Assembly: GCF_001440395.1 (NCBI RefSeq)
Contig: NZ_LLXZ01000118.1
Coordinates: forward strand, 1-64,000
Source: Bradyrhizobium jicamae
Lineage (GTDB): Bacteria; Pseudomonadota; Alphaproteobacteria; Rhizobiales; Xanthobacteraceae
DNA: 64,000 bases
Direction: 5' to 3'
The notes below the pieces were generated by a model, which made no database searches, was not told where the DNA came from, and saw only the letters and a program-made list of their open reading frames with translations. This document shows, one piece after another, positions 27,695 through 35,052 of the stretch. Every line of letters begins with the position of its first letter. The stretch's first letter is position 1. Position numbers and translations under genes: made by a program.

Positions 27695-28080
27695 GTCCGA
27701 ACCCCGAGGATAGCATGGGTCAGTTCGTTGTCCGTCATTCTCTTCATCCGATCCTCGGTGATACTTGGGAACGGTGCGAAGCCGGGATCTCGCTTCGCTT
27801 GATGGTTGCCTGCGACGTGATCGATCGTCCGATTGATTTGCTCATACTCTCCAGGTGGCATAGCCCTTCTCAGTTCATCGCCGTACCAGCGAGGTTCTGG
27901 AGGTGGACTGTCACCGAACCATTCCGCACAGATCACCTTGTCGCCTTTGGCGAAGGTCGCGCCTTTCAATGCCTCGGCAACATCGCCATCAGGCATCCGC
28001 CAGACCACCAGAATCTCGTCTGGCCGAGCGCTGCGTGCTTCCAGCTTGGTAATCCGGGATTGAACATTCCGAGCAGTCAT
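27691..28080 (-). CDS. Small unknown protein (129 aa) in the DUF5681 chain
   Basis: Starts MTARNVQSRITKLEARSARP: a short coiled start then a mixed domain (EILVVWRMPDGDVAEALKGA). Such proteins, beginning with RI..LEAR, are common in phage-like regions of rhizobia; function unknown. ATG overlaps the upstream stop (ATGA) and the stop overlaps the next gene the same way. Confidence 0.72.
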   Translation of the reverse strand: MTARNVQSRITKLEARSARPDEILVVWRMPDGDVAEALKGATFAKGDKVICAEWFGDSPPPEPRWYGDELRRAMPPGEYEQINRTIDHVAGNHQAKRDPGFAPFPSITEDRMKRMTDNELTHAILGVRT

Positions 28081-28295
28081 TGCAGCGCCTCCCGAGGAGC
28101 ATAATTGGTCAACCATTCCTCAACACTGGCGCTGGTGCGCGGAAGGATTGCAAATCGGCGTCCCTCAGCCTTCGCCTTCTCTATCGCGGTCAACTCTTCC
28201 GACGTCGGCGGCTTGCTGACATGCAGCACATAGGAAGACTGCGGCCGGCGAAATTGTTCGAGCCTTGCAATCCGTCCCGCGATGCGCGCTATCAT
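28077..28295 (-). CDS. Small unknown protein (72 aa) in the DUF5681 chain
   Basis: MIARIAGRIARLEQFRRPQS is an amphipathic start like that of its two downstream neighbours, so the three may be diverged relatives. It overlaps the DUF5681 stop by four bases and the next gene by four bases. Confidence 0.7.
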   Translation of the reverse strand: MIARIAGRIARLEQFRRPQSSYVLHVSKPPTSEELTAIEKAKAEGRRFAILPRTSASVEEWLTNYAPREALQ

Positions 28296-28738
28296 TGGCT
28301 GGTCATCCTTTCCAATCGCTCCAATCGCCCGGCAAGCTCGGCGGTCTCATACGCCTTCACGTAGCTATCGATCAGCTTACCGACCTCGGCAGCATCCGCC
28401 GGTGTGATCTCGCCGGCGGCCACGGCCTCCAGCACAGACGACACGACCGCTGAAGCATCCTGGGCACTCTTGATCTCCGGTAGCGTGAACGTCACGGGTC
28501 GGTCCTTGCGAGGCGGCAGGATCCGATCAAGGCAGAGCCGAAGGGCCGGGATATCGCCGGTCAAGGCGAGGTCAATTGCCTTCTGTGTGAGCGCGGTCGC
28601 CTGCCCATCCAGAAGGGCTTCCAGCGCCAACGTCGTGGCATTACGCGAGCCCTTCGGACGGCCTTCAGGATTGCCGGACTGGCCCTTCTGAAAAGGGCGG
28701 CCTCGCTGTTTCCCGACTGTATTATCAGTACCAGGCAT
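28292..28738 (-). CDS. DUF5681 domain protein (148 aa)
   Basis: The N-terminal GRPFQKGQSGNPEGRPKGSRN is the DUF5681 signature, a basic segment likely to bind DNA. The rest is helical (ALEALLDGQATALTQKAIDLAL). The family is usually encoded next to phage terminases and may act as a small-terminase-like or head-packaging accessory protein; no large terminase is present here. A 27-codon frame at 28725-28808 overlaps its start and may be a leader. Confidence 0.85.
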   Translation of the reverse strand: MPGTDNTVGKQRGRPFQKGQSGNPEGRPKGSRNATTLALEALLDGQATALTQKAIDLALTGDIPALRLCLDRILPPRKDRPVTFTLPEIKSAQDASAVVSSVLEAVAAGEITPADAAEVGKLIDSYVKAYETAELAGRLERLERMTSQ

Positions 28739-28953
28739 TCGACTTCGGGTCCGTTCGACCTCGGGGCTGCAGGAGTTTGTCGAAGCGGTTCGTCCGTTCT
28801 CGGCTCATCGCGTGACCTGACAATCGCATGTGTTGAACATGAGATTGTAAGTACGGAACGCTTGACTCTGTCGCTACGCTAAGACCGCGGAGGTTGCGCC
28901 TCTTATGGATGTAATGAAGCTTGAGGACTGGCGAGTCTGCCGTCTACCCGACC

Positions 28954-30057
28954 TCAGTTTTTCTTCGGAAGGTCTTGCAGTCGGGTTTTTCCAACAAAAG
29001 TGAACCAGAGCGATGAGTTTCCACCATACTCTTTGGCCGTGGCCAAACCTCTCGGTTTGCCGATGTTTTTGTCGCCAACGCTATCGCCGAAATTGACATC
29101 AATAGCTAGTTTACCGTCTTGTTGCCTATATGCATCGACCACGCAAACGAATGCATCTTCGTCACCGAATTTATCAAAAACCGCGCGGTGGTGACCGTTT
29201 TTGAACGAAACTACAACTGCAGGCGCAGTAAGCTCCTCCCTTTGTCCAGTTGGCGATTCGTTGGAACGCCACCACCGCATCATCCCTTTCGCGCCTTGCT
29301 TATTGGAGCGAGCTTCGTTCAGGCATGCTGCTTCCAACATCCTCATGGTCAACTGTTTAGGCGGCTCAAAGCCAAAGACATCGATTGCCCATGATGCTGC
29401 CCGTTGCACCGTGTCAACATACAGCAGTTCCTCGGGTTCCTTCTTGAGAGCATCGATCAAAAGCGCTTTCGGAAAGAAGATTTCCTCTCGGTCTTTCTCT
29501 AGAATCGCGCCGATCGCCTTAATCCCGGACCGGTAAGCTTGAGCCGACAGAAGCGCATCCTTCGCATCTACTAGCGGCGCAATATGTGGACTATGGAAAC
29601 CAAGTTGACCCAAGTGGTGCAGCTTGCGGCTTGGCACCCCAACTATCCCGTGGCCCTCGTTGAAATTCCCAAACATGAAGATCAGTGCGCAGGCAGAGAA
29701 ACACTTCGCGTTTTGTGGGACGACGGTCGTGATGAAGGTAGTCTCGAGAAGCCAATCGATAATTTTGAGCGCCTCCCGAAGATTCCCTCCAGGGCTATCC
29801 AGGCAAAGGGTGGGGCTAAAAGTGACAGACTCGGTAGGCTTCTTAGGAATCGCATCAAATTTTTTTGAAGCAATGCTGTAGTCGGACTTAAGACTTTTCA
29901 AACTTCCCTCGCCCACCTCGCCTTCCAAAGTAAGGTCGCATCCTTGAGGGAGATTCTTAGTTGAGGCTGCCGGAGCGGATATGCTCGTAGCACACGCCGA
30001 CAGCCACAACAAAGAGATGCAGAGCGCGATCCGAAGCGTAGCGATGATCATGCGCAT
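28954..30057 (-). CDS. Lipoprotein with ClpP/SppA-like fold (COG3904-like)
   Basis: 367 aa. Lipobox LLWLSAC gives a lipidated Cys at residue 22. The ClpP-like signature is LDSPGGNLREALKI followed by CFSACALIFMFG, where Ser would be the nucleophile, and LGFHSPH as the candidate His. The C-terminal third is a separate domain. It could be an envelope-anchored peptidase. Downstream of the DUF1353 gene by 32 bases on the same strand. Confidence 0.75.
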   Translation of the reverse strand: MRMIIATLRIALCISLLWLSACATSISAPAASTKNLPQGCDLTLEGEVGEGSLKSLKSDYSIASKKFDAIPKKPTESVTFSPTLCLDSPGGNLREALKIIDWLLETTFITTVVPQNAKCFSACALIFMFGNFNEGHGIVGVPSRKLHHLGQLGFHSPHIAPLVDAKDALLSAQAYRSGIKAIGAILEKDREEIFFPKALLIDALKKEPEELLYVDTVQRAASWAIDVFGFEPPKQLTMRMLEAACLNEARSNKQGAKGMMRWWRSNESPTGQREELTAPAVVVSFKNGHHRAVFDKFGDEDAFVCVVDAYRQQDGKLAIDVNFGDSVGDKNIGKPRGLATAKEYGGNSSLWFTFVGKTRLQDLPKKN

Positions 30058-30089
30058 TTCCGAATCCTTTCGGAAGTGGCCGATTGAAA

Positions 30090-30743
30090 CTAAGGTGTTG
30101 CGTCTATGCTTTGACGGAGCTTCGCCAAATCGGCAGGATCTACCTTTCCTTCAAGCCCATTTGCGAACGCCTGGAGCTCGGCTTTTGTCGCGCTGGGGGT
30201 TGTTGCTTCCGGCCTTACCGCATTTTGTGTGCAGAAGTCGAAATCATAGTCTTTACCAACGATTTCGCACTTTGCGGGAATCTTTGGATCCGGCCACTTT
30301 GGTCCGAAGACGGCAACCGCTCGGTACATAAGCCATGCCAGGCTGGGGCTGACGCCGGCTGCGAGCATGCATTCATGGAAATTGAGATGAACTTCTGGAT
30401 ATTTCCGCGTCCGCACGTCGCAAAAATAGTCATGAATAACTGACGGTCCGCGATAAGCCCCCTCAAACGGGCCCCCAATCACGCTCCAAAAGACGCGTGG
30501 TATTGATGCCCCGTCTATGATTGTACCCGCAGGAACAGGCCAGCGGCGCCCATTTGCATCGATGAACTCAAACGGCGCGAGAAGACGCATTCGACGGGAG
30601 TCATCAATCCATTCCGCGGCGACCTTCCCGACAAACTTTCCTTCCGAATAAGCGAGCCCGCTCGTTGCACTGAGAAATGGAATCGCCAATATCGTTGCAA
30701 GAACTTCGCGCCGGCTTTTCTGCGTTCCCGCCCTGACGGTCAT
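30090..30743 (-). CDS. DUF1353 protein with Tat-like signal
   Basis: 217 aa. SRREVLATILAIPFLSATSG resembles a twin-arginine leader. The DUF1353 core is visible: GTIIDGASIPRVFWSVIGGPFEGAYRGPSVIHDYFC. The family occurs in phages and was suggested to be a metal-dependent peptidoglycan-type hydrolase; conserved Asp and His in DGAS and IHDY are kept. Secretion is unusual for the family. It forms a pair with the ClpP-like lipoprotein. Confidence 0.82.
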   Translation of the reverse strand: MTVRAGTQKSRREVLATILAIPFLSATSGLAYSEGKFVGKVAAEWIDDSRRMRLLAPFEFIDANGRRWPVPAGTIIDGASIPRVFWSVIGGPFEGAYRGPSVIHDYFCDVRTRKYPEVHLNFHECMLAAGVSPSLAWLMYRAVAVFGPKWPDPKIPAKCEIVGKDYDFDFCTQNAVRPEATTPSATKAELQAFANGLEGKVDPADLAKLRQSIDATP

Positions 30744-30966
30744 TGGCGTCCCTACCGATCACAAAGCTCCACGATACGGTCAGAATAGAAAGCGAAGATC
30801 ATAGTCCAAGTTGCAAGACTTACAACCTGCTCGAACAAAGCCAACAATGCGCTCCGCACGAGCGGATAGGCCGACCAGGTGCTTCCGTCTAAGCTGTTCG
30901 TGTCCGGTATTCGGCGGGGCTAGGAAACCGAAAAAAGGTGGTGCCGCAGATGGCTTAGGTCGCACT

Positions 30967-31275
30967 CTAAGCTGATACTTTCGGCAACGGTATTCCGACC
31001 TGCTCAAAGTAATGTTTCATGATTGAGCTTGAACGATCCCCGGCCAGATAGGCGGCGAGCGCTTCCTGATCATCATCGAGGAACATGGTCAAAGCGACCT
31101 TGCTGACGACCCAAACACCGCCGCCCACCCGCCTACCTAACCCATGCTGAACACACCAATTGCGAAGGGTAGTTTCAGATTTGCCGGCGCGCTTTGCCGC
31201 CTGACCAAGGCTGACGCCTTCCCGTGCATCGAAGGGGATGAGGACCTGCCAGTGCGCCTCACCATGCCGTCTCAT
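30967..31275 (-). CDS. HTH protein of the replication module (102 aa)
   Basis: MRRHGEAHWQVLIPFDAREG, then GQAAKRAGKSETTLRNWCVQHGLGRRVGGG, a helix-turn-helix of MerR/excisionase type followed by a wing. Likely a DNA-binding regulator or excisionase. The ATG overlaps the stop of the 99-aa gene (ATGA). The last gene of the leftward replication module. Confidence 0.72.
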   Translation of the reverse strand: MRRHGEAHWQVLIPFDAREGVSLGQAAKRAGKSETTLRNWCVQHGLGRRVGGGVWVVSKVALTMFLDDDQEALAAYLAGDRSSSIMKHYFEQVGIPLPKVSA

Positions 31276-31571
31276 AGACAGGCCTCCACCACGTTCAATA
31301 GCGTGGCGACCGGACCGCCAGCACTGCCCGAGCGAGCCAAGGCGTGCCGGATAGCGAGACAACCATGCTGCAGGGCCAAGCATGCGACTATCGCGGCATC
31401 TTGTGCGTTCGTTTCGGCCGCCGTTCCGACCTTCGAGCCGTTGATGAATATCTCTGCAATCGGGCCGTCCCCAAACCGGCCGATGCCGCCGGTATAGACT
31501 TGCCCGTCACATTCGAACCGGTAGAGCCAATGGGCCCTCCGGTCCGTCAGGCGGGTTCGGAGGCCCGTCAT
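31272..31571 (-). CDS. Small unknown protein (99 aa) in the replication module
   Basis: MTGLRTRLTDRRAHWLYRFE, a beta-rich start, then a helical end (DAAIVACLALQHGCLAIRHAL). Four-base overlap with the ATPase stop and with the HTH start. No family recognised. Confidence 0.7.
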   Translation of the reverse strand: MTGLRTRLTDRRAHWLYRFECDGQVYTGGIGRFGDGPIAEIFINGSKVGTAAETNAQDAAIVACLALQHGCLAIRHALARSGSAGGPVATLLNVVEACL

Positions 31572-33166
31572 TGCCGACCTCCAACCTCTCCATGGGCGCC
31601 CAAATTATCCATGGGCGCCCCCTTTTCGGAAGGGGCGCCCATGGGGTTCTGGGGCGCCCATGATGCATCCGGCAGCTCCAGCACGTAGCGGGAACCGGGC
31701 CCAAAGCCGTCCCGGGTTGACTTGACGAGAAGCTCGGTTCGGGCATCGCGGAAGGCCTTGCTCTTGCTCAGCCGCTTGTCGTCCTCGAGCAAAGCTGCCG
31801 CCCTGGCCTGGCGCTCGACCTCAAGAACATCCACCGGCCCACTCGACAGGATGTCCTTCAGGAACTGCATGACGTCTTCCGTGCCACCCGACGACCCCTT
31901 TTTTTTGCCGCGGCTCTCGGAGGCGGACAGGGCCTCGTCGATCGACTCGCTGACGTGATCGCCCTCGAACATGACGTTCGATGACATTACATCGTCCCCA
32001 ACCAAGCGCTGCTCCAGCCGGAATGCCAACCCCTTGCACTTCTTGCCGAGGTTGTTTTTTGCCTGGAGCAAGAACCGTCGCTCGTCGTCCTCAGGATCCT
32101 CGATGACCGCAAAGGCGGCGCGAGCTGCCGCCACGAACGCGATGGAGCCCGCAAACCGGTTCAATGCGCTCTGATTGCCGCCACCGCCGCCCTTGTTAAG
32201 ATGCGTCACCGCTACGACCGCGATGCGCAGACGATTGGCCATGTCGGCCAACGGCTCCAGGACTTCGCGCGTTTCGACGTTTCCGTTTCCGTCGCTGCCG
32301 CCCATATACGCTGAGATCGGATCAACGATGATCAGTCTGACCGCGCCAATTTTCTTGGCCATTTCCTCAAGAAGATCGACGTCCGTCTTCAGGCTGAACG
32401 TCTTCCTGCCGGTCCCGTCGGGTTTCGTGGCGGCCGACACGATGTGCACGCGCTCTCGGTCGGCGCCTGCGGCCATCAAACGAGGGATGATGGTGTCTTG
32501 AACGCCATCCTCCGCGCTCATGAAGATGACGTCGCCTTTGGTCGCATGGCCTTCACCGCACGGCCAATGGCTCCCATTTGAAACCGTGGCTGACATGAAC
32601 GCCGTGAGCTGGCTTTTGCCGAGACCTGGCGGGCCGCCGAGTAGCACGAGCTTGCCCTCCGGGATGCGGCCCGGCCAAACCCACACAAGCTTTTCCGGCT
32701 CCAGATCACTTGCGCGGTGGCTGATCAATCGTCGCTTGGCCTTCTTGGAGTCAGACGGTAACTGCGGAAGCTCAACCGAGACCGGGATGGAAATCTCCGC
32801 CGCACAGCTGGCGATGACCTGCTCGACCTCATCTTGATCGCGCTCGAAGAAGTCATGTGCGATTGCGATTTCGTGCAGACGATCAACCATTACGGTCTTC
32901 GGCACCCATTGGTTTGCGACTGCATCTGCTAGGGTCGCTGCGGCCTCTTGGAAAAGCGCAAACTTGGCATCTTGAGACGCCAGCGCGACTCCACGCTTAA
33001 CGTCGCGCAGGATTTTTGCCGCGGTCGCGCCGTACTGCCTTTCATCGTCGTGTGCGCCTGGGAGGTCATCGGGGATGACCTCCTTCTGCTGGTTTGCCGA
33101 CAAGGCTGCGGCGCGCCGCTTCAGCTCTGCTGCCGTCAACGGCGGGCGTGCGTTATGGAAGTTCAT
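31568..33166 (-). CDS. RepA-like AAA ATPase / replicative helicase (532 aa)
   Basis: Central RecA-fold domain: Walker A LLGGPPGLGKSQLT and Walker B RLIIVDPISAYMGG, then THLNKGGGGG and a DnaB-like arrangement typical of RepA/AAA_25 proteins of plasmids and phage-like elements. The N-terminal 150 residues are helical; the C-terminus carries a small domain (EDVMQFLKDILSSG) and a Gly/Ala/Pro tail encoded by the GGGCGCCC repeats. Probably unwinds the element's origin. Starts with TAATG overlap from the 90-aa gene. Confidence 0.85.
   Translation of the reverse strand: MNFHNARPPLTAAELKRRAAALSANQQKEVIPDDLPGAHDDERQYGATAAKILRDVKRGVALASQDAKFALFQEAAATLADAVANQWVPKTVMVDRLHEIAIAHDFFERDQDEVEQVIASCAAEISIPVSVELPQLPSDSKKAKRRLISHRASDLEPEKLVWVWPGRIPEGKLVLLGGPPGLGKSQLTAFMSATVSNGSHWPCGEGHATKGDVIFMSAEDGVQDTIIPRLMAAGADRERVHIVSAATKPDGTGRKTFSLKTDVDLLEEMAKKIGAVRLIIVDPISAYMGGSDGNGNVETREVLEPLADMANRLRIAVVAVTHLNKGGGGGNQSALNRFAGSIAFVAAARAAFAVIEDPEDDERRFLLQAKNNLGKKCKGLAFRLEQRLVGDDVMSSNVMFEGDHVSESIDEALSASESRGKKKGSSGGTEDVMQFLKDILSSGPVDVLEVERQARAAALLEDDKRLSKSKAFRDARTELLVKSTRDGFGPGSRYVLELPDASWAPQNPMGAPSEKGAPMDNLGAHGEVGGRQ
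31594..31659. repeat. Four phased GGGCGCCC palindromes (candidate origin iterons)
   Basis: GGGCGCCC starts at 31594, 31613, 31633 and 31652, spacing 19, 20 and 19, near two helical turns each, so the sites face the same side of the DNA. They lie inside the 3' end of the RepA-like gene, a usual place for origins of phage-type replicons. Each is flanked by AT or T on one or both sides (ATGGGCGCCCA). Confidence 0.6.
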
Positions 33167-33438
33167 TACGCAGCCTCTTCGACAACGGTGATCACGGTTT
33201 CGAGCCTGTAGCGCCCATGCGTTCCTGGGAACGGTCCCTCGTGTGGCTCGTTCGTCGTCGAGATGGTGAGGCCCGCCTTTCTCAACATATAGAGGTAATG
33301 TGAACCGCGGGGTGCGGGGTTATCGAGCAACGTGATCCCTGCGCACCCAGCGTTGATCAACCTGCGCAGCATCCACGCCTGCCGGCCCGTGAACGTGCGC
33401 TGGGTTCCGCCCGGCATACGGATGGTGATGTTGCTCAT
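33166..33438 (-). CDS. Small winged-helix-like protein (90 aa)
   Basis: MSNITIRMPGGTQRTFTGRQ starts it; AWMLRRLINAGCAGITLLDNPAPRGSHYLYMLRKAGL looks like a winged helix-turn-helix of the type seen in rhizobial phage regions. Its TAA overlaps the ATPase ATG by one base and its ATG overlaps the stop of the 63-aa gene. Confidence 0.75.
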   Translation of the reverse strand: MSNITIRMPGGTQRTFTGRQAWMLRRLINAGCAGITLLDNPAPRGSHYLYMLRKAGLTISTTNEPHEGPFPGTHGRYRLETVITVVEEAA

Positions 33439-33626
33439 CGCTCCACCCCCGATCCGAGACCAGCAAGGTTCGCAACGAGATCCGCGAATGCGGGGTGCAC
33501 GCGGTATCGGCGCGCAACGAATTGTCCAGCCGGCGTGGCCGGCCGGAGGACAACGACCCGCCATGCGAACAGCGGCAGGTCGGAAACTGGTTGAGATTTG
33601 GAACGTCGTTTGATACAGGTTTTCAA
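33435..33626 (-). CDS. Small basic protein (63 aa)
   Basis: TTG start with AAGGAG about nine bases upstream; protein MKTCIKRRSKSQPVSDLPLF then RRYRVHPAFADLVANLAGLG. Short proteins with the PVSDLPLF motif and a helix ending in LAGLG are a recurrent family in integrated elements of rhizobia. ATGA overlap with the 90-aa gene supports it. Confidence 0.65.
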   Translation of the reverse strand: MKTCIKRRSKSQPVSDLPLFAWRVVVLRPATPAGQFVARRYRVHPAFADLVANLAGLGSGVER

Positions 33627-33712
33627 CTTCAGGACTCCTTGGAAGCCCGGTGCGCACGAACTGATCCTGGTAAGATGGATCGTGCAGCCGGGTTTTCATT
33701 TGGGTTGTGGGA

Positions 33713-33964
33713 TTAAGCGGCGCGGCCGATTTGAGACGTCGATCTGACCAGCGGGCCGATCTTTTTCTTCGCCCAAGCATCCAGCCCGGAGACGGGATAG
33801 AGGGGGAAGCGGCCAGCGTGAAACGGCGGCCCTTCCGAACTCACACAGGCGAGCTTTGCCAAAGTTTTCGGTGAGCAGGGTACGTTGTACGTCGTGACGA
33901 TGTATTCCGCCGCCTGTGCACGTCGAAGGAGACGGTCGGCCTTGTTATCATCGAGTTCAGTCAT
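33713..33964 (-). CDS. AlpA/excisionase-like HTH protein (83 aa)
   Basis: LLRRAQAAEYIVTTYNVPCSPKTLAKLACVSSEGPPFHAGRFPLYPVSGLDAW has the helix-turn-wing layout of AlpA and Xis regulators, with the P-F-x-G-R-F-P-L-Y wing. The operator-like repeats at 34059-34106 lie about 100 bases upstream of its start. First gene of the overlapping replication set. Confidence 0.8.
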   Translation of the reverse strand: MTELDDNKADRLLRRAQAAEYIVTTYNVPCSPKTLAKLACVSSEGPPFHAGRFPLYPVSGLDAWAKKKIGPLVRSTSQIGRAA

Positions 33965-34058
33965 CAGCGCCTCGCATTTTGGCTGCGGTCATCGATCCGC
34001 AGCAACCGGAGGCAACATGCAAAAACTCAGAGAAATTCGATACTTATCAGATTCCTGA

Positions 34059-34106
34059 AATGGCCAATTGAGACTGCGAAAATTCCGGAATTGGCCATTC
34101 CGGAAT
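34059..34106. promoter_or_regulatory. Operator-like nested palindromes
   Basis: AATGGCCAATT (34059-34069) is inverted as AATTGGCCATT (34089-34099), and ATTCCGGAAT occurs twice (34082-34091, 34097-34106) 15 bases apart. The block sits in the only sizeable gap of the integrase-to-Rep region and probably controls the AlpA-like gene and those after it. Confidence 0.6.
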
Positions 34107-34112
34107 TATTGC

Positions 34113-34961
34113 TCAGCCTTTTTCTGATGGCGAGCCTGGAGCGCTGCCCTTTTTCTTCTTCGGAAAGCGCTCTTCGATTATCGGTCGTAGCTCGTCGGTG
34201 AGTGTCTTGATCGCAATGGGCTTGCGGTTCAGTTCGGTCAGTTTCCGGTTTATTTCTGTCAAAAGCACCCCGGCCGCTGCCTTGGCGCTGCCTCTGGACG
34301 TTCGGTTTTTTTCGTCGGCGGCGAACGCTTCATAGGCGCTGAGGACAATCTTCTTTCGTAAATCGCCCATCTCCCGCCGGACCTGCGGGCCCATCATTCT
34401 GGCTCTGGCGCTCTGAAGTCCGATCGCGGCCAGCTCATGCTCACCCTTTCCCTCGAACCGGAACCAGTGCCAGGCCTCCGCGAATTGATAGATTGCGCGT
34501 TGGAGCTCCTCGTTTCCATCAACCAAACGGTGGAGGTAGTCCGAGGACGAAACAAACTCCGCGGCAATTGCGGCTGGAGACAAGAAGCCGTGTTTCATAC
34601 CGACTTCGAAAGCCCATTTCTGGAAGATGAACCTATCAACTTCCCCTGTTCGCTCTTCAGGCGGCAATTCAGCCTTCACCTTTTCGACGTCATCGACCAC
34701 TTCGAAAAACGTCTTCTCTCCGACTTCCCTTAGCCAATGCCCCGATGCCTCGAAAAATGAAGCATATGTGTCCGCTGCAGTGTGCCCTTGATGGTTGGGC
34801 ATCGAGAGGGTCTCCTCGAAATCCTCGAACAGGAATACCGTGCTCGCCTCTCGGGCACCCCGCGTTTCAAGGTACGTGACACTACCGCTTGGCTCATGGT
34901 GTTCTTTGATGCGCTTATGCTCAAAGTTGACCGTTGCCGGCTTGGGCCTCTTTTTCTTCAC
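34113..34961 (-). CDS. Unknown protein between integrase and AlpA-like gene (282 aa)
   Basis: Basic N-terminus (MKKKRPKPATVNFEHKRIKE), helical middle, and basic C-terminus (ERFPKKKKGSAPGS). No hydrophobic span. VDRFIFQKWAFEVGMKHGFLSPAA and LHRLVDGNEELQRAIYQFAEAW suggest a helical fold; family unknown. Its location suggests a role in regulation or partition of the element. Confidence 0.72.
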   Translation of the reverse strand: MKKKRPKPATVNFEHKRIKEHHEPSGSVTYLETRGAREASTVFLFEDFEETLSMPNHQGHTAADTYASFFEASGHWLREVGEKTFFEVVDDVEKVKAELPPEERTGEVDRFIFQKWAFEVGMKHGFLSPAAIAAEFVSSSDYLHRLVDGNEELQRAIYQFAEAWHWFRFEGKGEHELAAIGLQSARARMMGPQVRREMGDLRKKIVLSAYEAFAADEKNRTSRGSAKAAAGVLLTEINRKLTELNRKPIAIKTLTDELRPIIEERFPKKKKGSAPGSPSEKG

Positions 34962-35052
34962 AACCGCACTCCGCCAGTGCTCCGCATCGTGACGACGCGG
35001 CAGGCCGGTGCGGAACCAGCTTTTCGGGAGCTACCCTAGCCGCGCCGATAGA

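Noticed and set aside
30780..31007. 75-aa frame on the minus strand
   Set aside because: Overlaps the HTH gene end, Arg/Cys/Pro-rich, no ribosome site.
31594..31659. The GGGCGCCC array as a CRISPR array
   Set aside because: Repeats are 8-bp palindromes with 11-12 base gaps, far too short for repeats and spacers; no cas genes in the window.
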